Shown here: positions 45,917 through 54,257 of the stretch, one piece after another
How positions within the stretch are numbered: the first letter of the stretch is position 1
How the letters are laid out: the number at the start of each line of letters is the position of its first letter
From: Castellaniella sp049651205
GTDB taxonomy: Bacteria > Pseudomonadota > Gammaproteobacteria > Burkholderiales > Burkholderiaceae_B
Assembly: GCF_049651205.1 (NCBI RefSeq)
Contig: NZ_JBASBR010000015.1
Coordinates: 104,429-168,428 of the forward strand
Length of the DNA: 64,000 nt
Reading direction: 5' to 3'
The notes under the pieces: generated by a model
Seen by the model: only the letters and a program-made list of their open reading frames with translations
What the model was told of the DNA's origin: nothing
Databases searched by the model: none
Position numbers and translations under genes: made by a program

Positions 45917-46198
45917 ATGATGGTTTCAATTACATTTCTGAATGGCAGCAGCAAAACGGTCGAAGCACCGGATAACAGCAATTTGCTGCGGGTCTCGATC
46001 CGCGAAAAAGGTGGTATTCCGTTCAAGTGCGGCGGGGGCCTTTGTGGCACCTGCAAGTGCCGTATCGAGGAAGGCAAAGAGAACACCGACAAAATCAAAC
46101 CCAAGGAAAGGCGTCATCTGAAAGACGAAGACTTTGCCGAAGGTTATCGCATGGCTTGCCAGACGTTTATTACCGGTGACGTCAAAGTCTCCTGGTAA
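45917..46198 (+). CDS. Plant-type [2Fe-2S] ferredoxin (93 aa)
   Basis: Ligands Cys38, Cys43, Cys46 (CGGGLCGTC) and Cys81, with the extra Cys48 two residues behind the third ligand. It shares with the first ferredoxin the ...EGYR..CQ text before the last cysteine. Two adjacent ATG codons (45917 and 45920) are possible starts behind AAAAGG. A second electron carrier in the same operon. Confidence 0.88.
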   Translation: MMVSITFLNGSSKTVEAPDNSNLLRVSIREKGGIPFKCGGGLCGTCKCRIEEGKENTDKIKPKERRHLKDEDFAEGYRMACQTFITGDVKVSW

Positions 46199-46228
46199 GC
46201 AGGTTTGGGTCTCATTGGCAGGCAGTCA

Positions 46229-46268
46229 CAGCCAGAAAGCCACCGGCACCACTAGGTGCCGGTATCTG
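46229..46268. terminator. Bidirectional hairpin between ferredoxin and GntR genes
   Basis: ACCGGCACC (46242-46250) pairs with GGTGCCGGT (46255-46263), loop ACTA; the stem is extended outward by CCAGA/TCTGG. It lies between convergent genes. Only a weak T-tract follows on the plus strand. Confidence 0.55.
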
Positions 46269-46275
46269 GTAGGTT

Positions 46276-47007
46276 TTACAGATCCCACTTGGGCGGTTCA
46301 CCGCCCTTTTCTTTGACGTACGCACGTGCTGCATTGTGCACGTGCTGGGTGGCCAGCAAGCCGGCGAGTTCGACGTTTCCGGCGATGACTGCGCGCAGGA
46401 TTTGCTCGTGGTCAGCCCAGTTTTCTCTGACGCGGCCGATATTGCTGGGTGCAAACACCAGAGCGGTGCGGTCACGCAGCGAATTCATGATGTCCATCAG
46501 AACCGGATTGCCGGTAACCGTGGCCAGAGTTTCGTGAAAGGTACGGTTCAGGTGGCGGCAGGTATCCATGTCTTCGGTTTCTACCGCTTTCATGCCTGCT
46601 TTCAGGATGTCCTCGAGCTCTTGGATGGCAGATTGTTCGCGCCGCTGCGCGGCCAGCCGGGCATTGAGGCCTTCGAGGGCGGCACGCACCTCGACCATGT
46701 TGTAGGCCATTTCATCGGAGAGCACGGCAACAGAGGCCCCCCGGCGTGGTTCGATGCTGACCAGGCCTTCGGCAGCCAGTGCACGCAAGGCCTCGCGGAT
46801 GGGGATCCGGGAGACGGCCATCTCGTCAGAGAGCCGGCTTTCAACCAGCCGTGCCCCGGGGCGGAACTCACCTTGCAGGATGCGATCGCGAAGCTTGTCG
46901 CGGATCACGGCAAAAAGAGGTGAGTACTGCTCACCAATCCTGAGCGAATCGCTGTTTTTTGTCCCATGGGGCGCCAGGTTGCTTGATCTCATTGTGGTGG
47001 TGCTCAT
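46276..47007 (-). CDS. GntR-family regulator (FadR/FCD subfamily)
   Basis: A 243-aa regulator. The N-terminal winged helix reads LRDRILQGEFRPGARLVESRLSDEMAVSRIPIREALRALAAEGLV (in pieces), the GntR signature, and the C-terminal FCD ligand domain has a likely metal-binding set (RHLNRTFHETLATVTGN, DHEQILRAVIAGN, ATQHVHNAA). The ATG at 47007 follows GGGAATC; a TTG at 47022 is in frame. A GTATAC palindrome lies 37 bp upstream, which fits autoregulation. Probable master regulator of the 45-57.7 kb block. Confidence 0.87.
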   Translation of the reverse strand: MSTTTMRSSNLAPHGTKNSDSLRIGEQYSPLFAVIRDKLRDRILQGEFRPGARLVESRLSDEMAVSRIPIREALRALAAEGLVSIEPRRGASVAVLSDEMAYNMVEVRAALEGLNARLAAQRREQSAIQELEDILKAGMKAVETEDMDTCRHLNRTFHETLATVTGNPVLMDIMNSLRDRTALVFAPSNIGRVRENWADHEQILRAVIAGNVELAGLLATQHVHNAARAYVKEKGGEPPKWDL

Positions 47008-47036
47008 GATTCCCGTACTCAAGATATTTGAATCGT

Positions 47037-47055
47037 CTGTTTAGTATACAAGTGT
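47037..47055. promoter_or_regulatory. GTATAC palindrome, site 2 (before the GntR gene)
   Basis: GTATAC at 47044-47049 in context TTAGTATACAAG. It sits immediately upstream of the GntR gene and so could serve autoregulation. Confidence 0.5.
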
Positions 47056-47107
47056 GCGCCTGGGCAGCCCCGGTGCTGCCCGGCGATGGCTCAAAGAAGA
47101 GTACTTA

Positions 47108-47851
47108 TTATTGCCACAGAGTCTTGACCGCCAGCCCCAGTGCACTGGCGGCACAAAAGATCAGCAGGCCGTAGCGCAGTGCCGGGCCGGTGACGCGGTG
47201 GCGTGCTTTGTTGGAAAGCCAGAATCCCAGAAACAAAAAGGGGAAAAGCGTGGCGCTCAGCAGGAGATCGTGCCAGCCGTAGTGCCCTGTCAGGGCCAGC
47301 GCAGCCAGCGAGACCGTGGCTCCGCAGCCCAAAATCGCACCAATCGTGGCGCGAATGGTGGAGGGCGGGCTGTGCTGCATGATGATGGCCAGCGGTGGAG
47401 AGCCTACAGAGGTGAGTGTCCCCATGACGCCGGAAATCAAGCCGGCCACGCTGGCGCTGACCGGCGATACGCGCAGCCGCAATCCAGAGACGCTTAGTAG
47501 CACTGCCAGCAGAATCAGGCCGGCAAATAGCAGGCTCAGGGTTCGCGACGCCAGCTGGCTGAGCGCAAACACCGCCACCAAAGCCCCCAGCGTGCGGCCG
47601 GCCAGTGCAAAGGAAGCCGGTTTCACTGCGATCTGGTGCCGCTCCCGCAGGGCGGTCATAAAGGTCACCATGCCGCCCAGTGTCAATAAGGGCCCCGGTA
47701 CCAGTTCAGGACTGACAATCAAGGCCACCGGTGCGGCAAACATGGTAAACCCCACACCGCCCACCCCTTGTAAAAGAGCAGAACCCGCAATAAGGAAGGC
47801 CATCAGGGCATAGACCCAGGGGTCTGTAAACGGCAGCAGGTCTAGGGGCAT
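47108..47851 (-). CDS. TauE/SafE-family permease
   Basis: A 247-aa membrane protein with about 8 segments and the family texts GVGGVGFTMFAAPVALIV and SGVMGTLTSVGSPPLAIIMQ (in part). The ATG at 47851 follows GGAGAG; the longer frame start at 47920 would lie across the operator. TauE/SafE proteins export or import small organic sulfonates and carboxylates. It is downstream of the GTATAC site 3 and may move a substrate or product of the pathway. Confidence 0.85.
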   Translation of the reverse strand: MPLDLLPFTDPWVYALMAFLIAGSALLQGVGGVGFTMFAAPVALIVSPELVPGPLLTLGGMVTFMTALRERHQIAVKPASFALAGRTLGALVAVFALSQLASRTLSLLFAGLILLAVLLSVSGLRLRVSPVSASVAGLISGVMGTLTSVGSPPLAIIMQHSPPSTIRATIGAILGCGATVSLAALALTGHYGWHDLLLSATLFPFLFLGFWLSNKARHRVTGPALRYGLLIFCAASALGLAVKTLWQ

Positions 47852-47888
47852 GAGCTCTCCGTAATCAGAAGCAATGAAAGAGTTGATA

Positions 47889-47900
47889 ATGGTATACCAT
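47889..47900. promoter_or_regulatory. GTATAC palindrome, site 3 (before TauE/SafE gene)
   Basis: ATGGTATACCAT is a perfect 12-bp palindrome 38 bp before the permease ATG. The best symmetric member of the set. Confidence 0.6.
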
Positions 47901-48084
47901 GTACAAACAGCATATTTCATACCTGAACCAGCCGCATGCCGTGTTGCCAGCTACTTGTTCGCCGATCTTCAGTAAAATGCCCTATCTATATAGATAACAA
48001 TGAATAATAAAGGCAAATTCGCTTTAGGCATGAACATCTAAGGGAAACCTCTGGGTATCGTTTAGATACTTGAAGAATATAATA

Positions 48085-48100
48085 TCCAGTATACAGGATA
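48085..48100. promoter_or_regulatory. GTATAC palindrome, site 4 (before the large permease)
   Basis: ATCC-A-GTATAC-A-GGAT around 48089-48094, palindromic except for the two flanking A, about 100 bp before the permease ATG. Confidence 0.55.
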
Positions 48101-48200
48101 CGGAATATAAAGAAGATCCTGAATTCAGCTCTGGATGACAGGGGCCACGTGTCATCCGTTTTAAATTTCAATCTCAAGATTTACCCTTAAGGGGAGGCTC

Positions 48201-49724
48201 ATGGGTTCAGAAGTCACTCTCAACCTATCGCACTGGATATATCTGGCTAGTGTGGTGGTGATCATCGCTACGATGATTTTTCGTGCCAACGTGGTGGTTC
48301 CGGCGGTTATCGGAACATTCCTGGTTGTCACCTCGCTCACCGGCAATCCAGTAAACGGATTTATCGGTATCTTTAATGCCAGTTTCGTGGCTGCCCGCGA
48401 GCTGTTCAATATCTTCCTGGTCATTACATTCATGACGGCGCTGCTTAGCGCATTGAAAGCCACTGGGGCGGATGTCCTGATGGTCAAGCCGTTTCAGAAG
48501 GTGATGCGCGGTGGCTTGTCTTCGTACATCGTGATTGCAGTGGTTACCTATTTGTTTTCACTGTTTTTCTGGCCTACGCCGGCAGTACCTCTGGTATCCG
48601 CCGTGCTACTGCCAGCCGCCATTGCGGCAGGCCTGCCACCCATCACGGGTGCCATGGTCATTGCGATTGCAGGTCAAGGGATGGCGTTGTCCTCTGACTA
48701 CATCATTGGTGTGGCCCCAGGCATCAGTGCCAAGGCCGCCGGTGCGGCCGTCACAGCGCAGGCCGTGGCTGATAAAGCCATGACTCTGTCGCTCATCACA
48801 GGTGTTGTGGCCTTGGTGCTGGCGTATTTGTTCACCCGCAAAAGCATCCAGAAACCCAGCCCTGCTTTGTTGGATGAGTGGCAATCGCGCGCCAGCGATG
48901 GCGGCGCTGTCAACGTGGAGCGCTCCGGCAGCTTTGATAAGTCTGAAATGGCGCACAGTGCCGATGCACCTGATGAAGATGTGCCGGCCAAGGCGCGTGC
49001 CAATCAGCATCTGCGCAAGTGTGCCAAGACCTTTGCTATCGTCACGCCGCTGGCCTTTCTTGGCGTGATCCTGGTTCTGGTATTGCCCACCATTTTCCCA
49101 TCCATGCCCGCCCTGCGTGGCGGCGATGCGGCCGGCCTGGTTGGCGGCGTGGGTTTCGTTTTGATGATGGCGGCCTGTCTGATGTTTGTAGGTGGCCGGC
49201 GGATGCTGGATCTCTGCCCGGATTACATGACTGACGGTTTCGTGTTTGCCTTCAAGGCCATGGGCTCTGTACTGCCAATCGCTGGTTTCTTCTTTCTGGG
49301 TACCAGCGATGCCACCGCACAGATTCTGGGTATCCCGGCGGCCGGTGCACCAAGCCTTCTGTTCGAGCTGATCACTGCGGGCCAACACTACATCCCCAAC
49401 AACAGCATCATGATGGCGTTTGGCGAGCTGATTGTCGGGATGGTGACGGGTATCGATGGTTCGGGTTTCTCGGGCTTGCCCCTGACAGGTTCTTTGGCGG
49501 GTGCGATTGGCCCGGTCATCGGGATGGATGCCGCTACTCTGGCAGCTATTGGCCAGATGGGTGCTATCTGGACGGGCGGCGGCACCTTGATCGCCTGGTC
49601 TTCCCTGATCGCTGTGGCTGGTTTTGCCCGTGTCTCGGTGCTGGATCTGGTGCGTCTGCTGACCTTGCCGGTATTGATTGCGTTGGCGGTATCCACCACC
49701 TTCGCGGCGATCTGGATGGCGTAA
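48201..49724 (+). CDS. Large multispan permease (ion-transporter superfamily)
   Basis: A 507-aa membrane protein with about 11-12 segments and a hydrophilic middle loop (residues 215-275). Its start WIYLASVVVIIATMIFRANV and the pairs GQGMALSSDYIIGVAPGIS and GMVTGIDGSGFSGLPLTGSL resemble GntP/DctM-like ion-transporter superfamily permeases with two inverted halves. AAGGGGAGG precedes the ATG. I cannot name the substrate. As first gene after site 4 it probably imports the compound that the block degrades. Confidence 0.75.
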   Translation: MGSEVTLNLSHWIYLASVVVIIATMIFRANVVVPAVIGTFLVVTSLTGNPVNGFIGIFNASFVAARELFNIFLVITFMTALLSALKATGADVLMVKPFQKVMRGGLSSYIVIAVVTYLFSLFFWPTPAVPLVSAVLLPAAIAAGLPPITGAMVIAIAGQGMALSSDYIIGVAPGISAKAAGAAVTAQAVADKAMTLSLITGVVALVLAYLFTRKSIQKPSPALLDEWQSRASDGGAVNVERSGSFDKSEMAHSADAPDEDVPAKARANQHLRKCAKTFAIVTPLAFLGVILVLVLPTIFPSMPALRGGDAAGLVGGVGFVLMMAACLMFVGGRRMLDLCPDYMTDGFVFAFKAMGSVLPIAGFFFLGTSDATAQILGIPAAGAPSLLFELITAGQHYIPNNSIMMAFGELIVGMVTGIDGSGFSGLPLTGSLAGAIGPVIGMDAATLAAIGQMGAIWTGGGTLIAWSSLIAVAGFARVSVLDLVRLLTLPVLIALAVSTTFAAIWMA

Positions 49725-49802
49725 CTGTTCTGCAAACAGCCGGTGCGGCTGGCCTTAGTGGCCGCCCGGCATCCACTCTGCCGACGATCTGGAACACTCA
49801 AT

Positions 49803-50228
49803 ATGTCCTCTTTACCGGTCTCTCAAGGCCATTACCGAATTGCCACCCGCTCAGGTGATCTGATCTTTACCGCCGGGATGACACCACGCAAGGATGGTGT
49901 CCTGATTCGCAAAGGGAAGATCAGCAGTGGCACACCGGTGTCTGATTACCGGGCCTGTGTCGAGCTGGCGGTGCAAAACGCCTTGCAGGCGGCGCAAAGC
50001 CAGATGGCACCCGAGGAACGTATCTCCCGGGTGTTGAACACCACTGTTTATGTGGCGGCCGAAGATGGCTTCGAAGGCCATTCAAAAATTGCCGATCTGG
50101 CCTCAGACCATCTGTTTGCCCGCTTGCCGGAAATCGAACCCGGTGCGCGCACCGCGGTGGGGGTTTACACCCTGCCGGGCAACTCCCCGGTTGAGATCGC
50201 TCTGGTGGTGGCTGTGCAGTCTCCGTAG
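49803..50228 (+). CDS. RidA/YjgF-family protein
   Basis: A 141-aa protein of the YjgF/YER057c/UK114 family (YRIATRSGDLIFTAGMTPRKDG, RVLNTTVYVAAEDGFEGHSKIAD in part, PGARTAVGVYTLPGNSPVEIALVVAV). The conserved Arg of the RidA active site fits R in GARTAVGV. RidA-type proteins hydrolyse reactive imines and enamines to ketones and ammonia, so a nitrogenous substrate for the block is hinted. Located 78 bp after the large permease, same strand. Confidence 0.87.
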   Translation: MSSLPVSQGHYRIATRSGDLIFTAGMTPRKDGVLIRKGKISSGTPVSDYRACVELAVQNALQAAQSQMAPEERISRVLNTTVYVAAEDGFEGHSKIADLASDHLFARLPEIEPGARTAVGVYTLPGNSPVEIALVVAVQSP

Positions 50229-50533
50229 GCGAAAGGCGGCAGACGGTCTGTCGCCATTTTCGCAATGCTTTACCTCTCGCCCCCGCTTGAATTGCTGCAG
50301 ACCCCGTCTGCACAAGGGGTCTGCTATCCAGTCTTAGGAGGTATCTGTCTCATGTCCCCCTGAACCGCAAAGCATCGCGGCCAAATTTCCGCCCAGTGTG
50401 ATGTCAGCACGTGGGAAATTTCTGGCAAAGCGATTTGTGTTGCCCTCGTACTGCTGCATGGCCTGCCACATCCAATAAAACCATCGTGCGCGGCTGGCGG
50501 AACTCAATAGAAGAAATGGAGACTTCAATCGTT
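50229..50533. other. 305-bp region between RidA and porin genes
   Basis: Contains a terminator-like hairpin (50297-50324) and, at 50336-50341, a perfect AGGAGG ribosome site with ATG TCC CCC TGA at 50352-50363, a three-codon frame. The minus-strand frame 50334-50528 is not recognised. Possible porin leader region; no further gene is seen. Confidence 0.6.
50297..50324 (+). terminator. Hairpin after the RidA gene
   Basis: GCAGACCCC (50297-50305) pairs with GGGGTCTGC (50316-50324), nine perfect pairs. The following sequence TATCCAGTCTTAGG has no clear U-tract, so it may act as an imperfect terminator or mRNA stabiliser. Confidence 0.55.
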
Positions 50534-51667
50534 ATGAAAAAGCAAGCTTTTATATTGGCACTGATTGGGGGGTTTGGCGTGATGCTGTCCGCCCAGGCAG
50601 AGACCTCGGTGACGCTGTATGGTGTGGTGGATACGGGCTATGGCTATGGCAAGCACGAGATTCACAAGGACGGCATCAATTACACGGCCAAGTCCTCTGG
50701 TCTGCACGACAGCTATTTATCGGGCAGCCGCTTTGGCTTCCGAGGTGTCGAAGACCTAGGTGATGGCCTGCGCGCTATGTTTATTCTGGAGTCCGGTATC
50801 AACCCGGGTAACGGCACCACGGTAACCGACCGCGTGTTTCACCGGGAATCCCATGTGGGGCTCGCCAGTGATCGCTGGGGTTCGATCACGATGGGGCGTC
50901 AGTACAACCTGGCAGACCCGTACTTTGGCGTCAATGCCACGGCCTCGATGGGGGATATCGACAAGACGTTTGGTGCTGCCTCTGTGCGTGTGGACAATAT
51001 GTTCATCTACCAGACGCCTAATATGTCGGGGTTCCAGGCAGGGGTGGGTTACGCAGCTGAGGGCGCGGTGATCCGTACCAATGTGGATCCGGACGCCAAT
51101 AACCAGGATAGAAACAGCTATTTGTCCCTGGGTGTGCAGTATCGTGACGAGGCCTTGCACGCTGCCGCCACCTACGACCGTGTGGGTAATGGCGAATACG
51201 CCAACGCAGCCACCAGCTGGGCATTGGTGGGTTCGTACGATTTCGGTGTGGCCAAGCTGGCCCTGGGCTACGGGCAAGACCGCTATGCCAAGATCAACGG
51301 TGTCGGTGCCTATAGCAACGAAGCGCTGTTTGGCGAGGTCTTTACCGAGGCGGGTTCTCCCGTCAAGGGCTATGAAGACTATCTGGCGACGCATGATTTC
51401 AAGGCCAGCAACTATTACGTCGGGCTGTCTGTGCCGCTGGCGGGTGGTACGGTAGGGATGGCCTGGGGCCGTACGGCATCCAATCTGGATGACGCCGACA
51501 AGCTGGGTGATTATGCAGGCGATCAAAATATTTACAGTGCCCGTTATGTGTATCCCTTGTCCAAGCGCACAAGCCTCTATGTTTATGGTGCCTATGGCAC
51601 CAATATTGCCTATATCGAAGGCCTGAAGGGACAAGAAGCCGGTTTGGGTATTAATCACAGCTTCTGA
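50534..51667 (+). CDS. General porin (Gram-negative OmpC/Omp32-like)
   Basis: A 377-aa outer-membrane porin. The signal peptide ends LSAQAETSVTLYG, the classic start of beta-proteobacterial porins, followed by SRFGFRGVEDLGDGLRAMFILESG and repeated beta strands; the C-terminus ends with phenylalanine (LGINHSF), the outer-membrane assembly signal. The start at 50534 gives the signal peptide; GGAG lies 12 bp upstream. It is followed by a strong terminator and probably serves uptake of the block's substrate. Confidence 0.93.
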   Translation: MKKQAFILALIGGFGVMLSAQAETSVTLYGVVDTGYGYGKHEIHKDGINYTAKSSGLHDSYLSGSRFGFRGVEDLGDGLRAMFILESGINPGNGTTVTDRVFHRESHVGLASDRWGSITMGRQYNLADPYFGVNATASMGDIDKTFGAASVRVDNMFIYQTPNMSGFQAGVGYAAEGAVIRTNVDPDANNQDRNSYLSLGVQYRDEALHAAATYDRVGNGEYANAATSWALVGSYDFGVAKLALGYGQDRYAKINGVGAYSNEALFGEVFTEAGSPVKGYEDYLATHDFKASNYYVGLSVPLAGGTVGMAWGRTASNLDDADKLGDYAGDQNIYSARYVYPLSKRTSLYVYGAYGTNIAYIEGLKGQEAGLGINHSF

Positions 51668-51694
51668 CAGGCACCTGTGGTGTGATCTCCGTAG

Positions 51695-51733
51695 GGCACT
51701 GTCATCAGAGCAGGGTGACAGTGCCATTTTTTT
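51695..51733 (+). terminator. Rho-independent terminator after the porin gene
   Basis: GGCACTGTC (51695-51703) pairs with GACAGTGCC (51717-51725), nine perfect pairs, followed by ATTTTTTT. Clear terminator for the porin transcript, so the next gene needs read-through or its own promoter. Confidence 0.9.
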
Positions 51734-51758
51734 CTTGAATTGATGAGCAGGCCAGAAG

Positions 51759-53219
51759 ATGAGGAATAACCCGGTAAACACTCAAGCCATGGTGGCCACC
51801 GGCAACCCGTTGGCCGCCTCGGCAGCTATTGAGATCTTGCGCGAGGGTGGCTCGGCTGTGGATGCGGCAATTGCCGCTGACGCGGTGATGGGGCTGGTAG
51901 AGCCCATGGCAACCAGCATTGGCGGGGATCTTCTGGCGATGGTCCATCAGCCGGGCCAACCGGTGGTTAGCTACAACGGCACCGGTCGGGCCCCGGCTGC
52001 ACTGGACATTGCCATGGTGCAGGCACTGCCCGACAGCAAGATTCCGGAGCGCCATCCTTTGTCGGTGACCACGCCTGGGGCCGTGCAGGGGTGGTGGGAT
52101 CTGCATCAGCGCTTCGGGCATCTTGCCTGGGCGCGCCTGTTTGATCGCGCGATCCAGTTGGCGCGGGATGGCTTTGAGGTAGCCCGTGTGGCGGCCCACG
52201 AGTGGGAAATTTTTGATTTCGTGCTGCACCGGGATCCCGAGTGCGAGCGGTTGTTTCGCGGTGGCCATCCACCCAGCGCCGGCGAAACCCTGACCAACCC
52301 CGCGTTGGCTGCAACGCTGAGCCACATCGCCCATGAAGGGCCGGACTATTTTTATCGGGGCCCGCTTGCTGGCCAGGCGGCGCGGGCGGTGCAGCGGATG
52401 GGGGGCGTGCTGGCCGCAGAAGATTTTGCACGCCATAGCGGTAATTACACCGAGCCACTCTCCCTGGAGTTTCACGGCGCTCGTATTCATCAATGTCCGC
52501 CCAACACGCATGGGGTGGCAATCCTGGATGCGCTGGCTGCCGTGCAGGGCCATGGTGGCGCACCGGACGACCCTGACACCTGGGTGCATATGGTGGGCGC
52601 CACGGCGCGTGCCATGCAGGCGGCAAAGAAAACCGTGGCAGATCCCTCCGGCAACACAGTGTGCACTGTCGTGGTTGACGCCGAGGGCCTGGCCGTCACG
52701 TTGATGTCCAGTGTATTCAAGCGCTTCGGTTCAGGCATTGTGGTGCCGGAGGGTGGCTTTTGCATGCAAAACCGTGGCTTCGGATTTTCCACGCCAGGCC
52801 ATATCAATGGCCCTGCACCAGGCAAGCGCCCATATCACACTGTCGTGCCGGGCCTGACCACCCGGGACGATCAGTTTTTGCTTGGCATGGGGGTGGTGGG
52901 TGGTTTGATGCAGCCACAAGGGCAGATTCAGATCCTCACCCGCGTGCTGGCCTGGGGCTGGGATATCCAGGAGGCACTGGATGCGCCCCGTTGGCGCCTG
53001 GAAGCAGGAGATACCCTGGCCATCGAGAAGGGGTTTCCTGATGTGCTGGCTCATGCCCTGCGGGCTGCCGGCTACGAAGAACCGCACCCGCAAGTGGGCG
53101 AGTTGGCAGGCCGCAGTGATTTTGGCGGTGCTCATGCCGTGCTCAGGGCGGCAGACGGTCAGCTGCATGGTGGCGCGGATCCCCGTAAAGACGGGCAGTG
53201 GCTGCGCTGCCAATTCTGA
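51759..53219 (+). CDS. Gamma-glutamyltransferase-like Ntn hydrolase, shortened
   Basis: A 486-aa member of the GGT/cephalosporin acylase family without a signal peptide, so cytoplasmic. N-terminal MVATGNPLAASAAIEILREGGSAVDAAIAA (in part) is typical. The autoprocessing threonine fits T in DPSGNTVCTVVVDAEG, compared with GDTVYLSVVDKDG of YwrD-type enzymes. FGSGIVVPEGG and GGLMQPQGQIQILTRVLAWG follow. The stretch of about 50 residues before the processing site (the ADR ... GDP ... region) is missing, so the family length of 530-580 is not reached. It may hydrolyse a gamma-glutamyl or related amide. Confidence 0.85.
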   Translation: MRNNPVNTQAMVATGNPLAASAAIEILREGGSAVDAAIAADAVMGLVEPMATSIGGDLLAMVHQPGQPVVSYNGTGRAPAALDIAMVQALPDSKIPERHPLSVTTPGAVQGWWDLHQRFGHLAWARLFDRAIQLARDGFEVARVAAHEWEIFDFVLHRDPECERLFRGGHPPSAGETLTNPALAATLSHIAHEGPDYFYRGPLAGQAARAVQRMGGVLAAEDFARHSGNYTEPLSLEFHGARIHQCPPNTHGVAILDALAAVQGHGGAPDDPDTWVHMVGATARAMQAAKKTVADPSGNTVCTVVVDAEGLAVTLMSSVFKRFGSGIVVPEGGFCMQNRGFGFSTPGHINGPAPGKRPYHTVVPGLTTRDDQFLLGMGVVGGLMQPQGQIQILTRVLAWGWDIQEALDAPRWRLEAGDTLAIEKGFPDVLAHALRAAGYEEPHPQVGELAGRSDFGGAHAVLRAADGQLHGGADPRKDGQWLRCQF

Positions 53220-53274
53220 CGAAAACATCCAGATACTTTAAGCCTATAAATTTCGGGGATAACCCTTATTCACT

Positions 53275-53296
53275 TCAAATGTATACGGTATACAAT
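53275..53296. promoter_or_regulatory. Double GTATAC palindrome, site 5 (before the diiron oxidase gene)
   Basis: GTATAC at 53281-53286 and again at 53288-53293, two overlapping half-site sets in ATGTATACGGTATACAAT, about 108 bp before the ATG at 53401. Further GTAC repeats follow at 53301-53310. Confidence 0.6.
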
Positions 53297-53400
53297 AGTC
53301 CGTACAGTACAACAGGTTGACCGGCTTCTAGTCCTCTCATTCCTGGGTGCAGTCCTCAGACTACTTACTTTTGTGCAGCGTTTTTAAGACGGGAATAAAA

Positions 53401-54135
53401 ATGGCCAATTTGATGAACCAAGACGAATTCCGCTCCGCACTGGAGCTGGCGATCAAAGGCAATAGCGCCAATCGTGCGCCATTCAGCGTGGCTTGGGCTA
53501 CCGGCAAACTAAGCCGTGAGCACATCGCACGCTGGGCCGAAAACCACTATCACTATGTCGGTCCCTTCGCCGACTATCTGGCATATGTCTATGCACGCAT
53601 GCCTGACACCTATACCGAAGCCAAGGATTTCCTCCTGGCAAATATGTACGAAGAAGAAATCGGCGGTGATCGCCATACCGATTTGCTGATCCGTTTTGCC
53701 GAAGCCTGCGGCACCACCCGCGAGCGTGTCGAAAATCCCGACAATATGTCGCCCACCACGCGTGCATTGCAATCCTGGTGCTATTGCGTGGCCATGCGCG
53801 AAGATCCCATCGTGGCAGTAGCCGGCCTGGTGGTTGGCCTGGAATCCCAGGTGCCTTCCATCTATCGCAAGCAATCGCCCATCCTTAAAGAACAGTATGG
53901 CTTTACCGACGAAGAAGCCGAGTTCTTTGATCTGCACATCGTGTCCGACGAAATCCACGGCGAGCGCGGTTATCAGATTGTGCTCGAGCATGCCAACACC
54001 GTAGAGCTGCAGCAAAAATGCCTGCATATCTGTGAGATTGGCGCCAAGATGCGCTATCTGTACACCACTGCGCTTTACAACGACTACGTTAAGAACGAAA
54101 TCCCTCTCGAGTCCCTCGAGATGGAAACTGCGTAA
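53401..54135 (+). CDS. Heme-oxygenase-like diiron oxidase (TenA/PqqC fold)
   Basis: A 244-aa all-helical protein of the TenA/PqqC/CADD superfamily. A complete diiron ligand set can be read: Glu85 and His92 (EEEIGGDRH), Glu148 (GLESQVP), His179, Asp183 and His186 (LHIVSDEIHGERG). Spacings (E-x6-H, H-x3-D-x2-H) equal those of CADD and related oxidases as I recall them. PqqC and TenA lack this set, so an O2-activating N- or C-oxygenase or C-C lyase is likely. ATG at 53401, after AAGACGGGAATAAAA with a weak ribosome site. It heads the operon with aldehyde dehydrogenase, GlcG-like protein and reductase. Substrate unknown. Confidence 0.78.
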   Translation: MANLMNQDEFRSALELAIKGNSANRAPFSVAWATGKLSREHIARWAENHYHYVGPFADYLAYVYARMPDTYTEAKDFLLANMYEEEIGGDRHTDLLIRFAEACGTTRERVENPDNMSPTTRALQSWCYCVAMREDPIVAVAGLVVGLESQVPSIYRKQSPILKEQYGFTDEEAEFFDLHIVSDEIHGERGYQIVLEHANTVELQQKCLHICEIGAKMRYLYTTALYNDYVKNEIPLESLEMETA

Positions 54136-54149
54136 GCACGGGTCAGTGC

Positions 54150-54178
54150 CCATGAGGCCCGATGCAAGGGCCTCATGG
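54150..54178 (+). terminator. Hairpin between oxidase and aldehyde dehydrogenase genes
   Basis: CCATGAGGCCC (54150-54160 with its preceding C) pairs with GGGCCTCATGG (54168-54178). Ten to eleven perfect pairs, no U-tract. Likely an mRNA-stabilising or attenuating structure inside the operon. Confidence 0.5.
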
Positions 54179-54257
54179 TGCGTCTTTACCGCAGTTCAGG
54201 TATTTCATGGATCATGTCCACGGCGGCAGAGACCGGCGTGGCAACAGGGAAGCAGTT

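Larger units (their letters stand above)
47852..48200. other. 349-bp divergent control region
   Basis: AT-rich region between the divergent TauE-type and large permease genes. It holds two GTATAC palindromes (47889-47900 and 48085-48100) near the respective starts. No gene is seen. Confidence 0.7.

Noticed and set aside
50334..50528. Minus-strand 64-aa frame before the porin
   Set aside because: No ribosome site or recognised family; could be a gene remnant, but the evidence is too weak.
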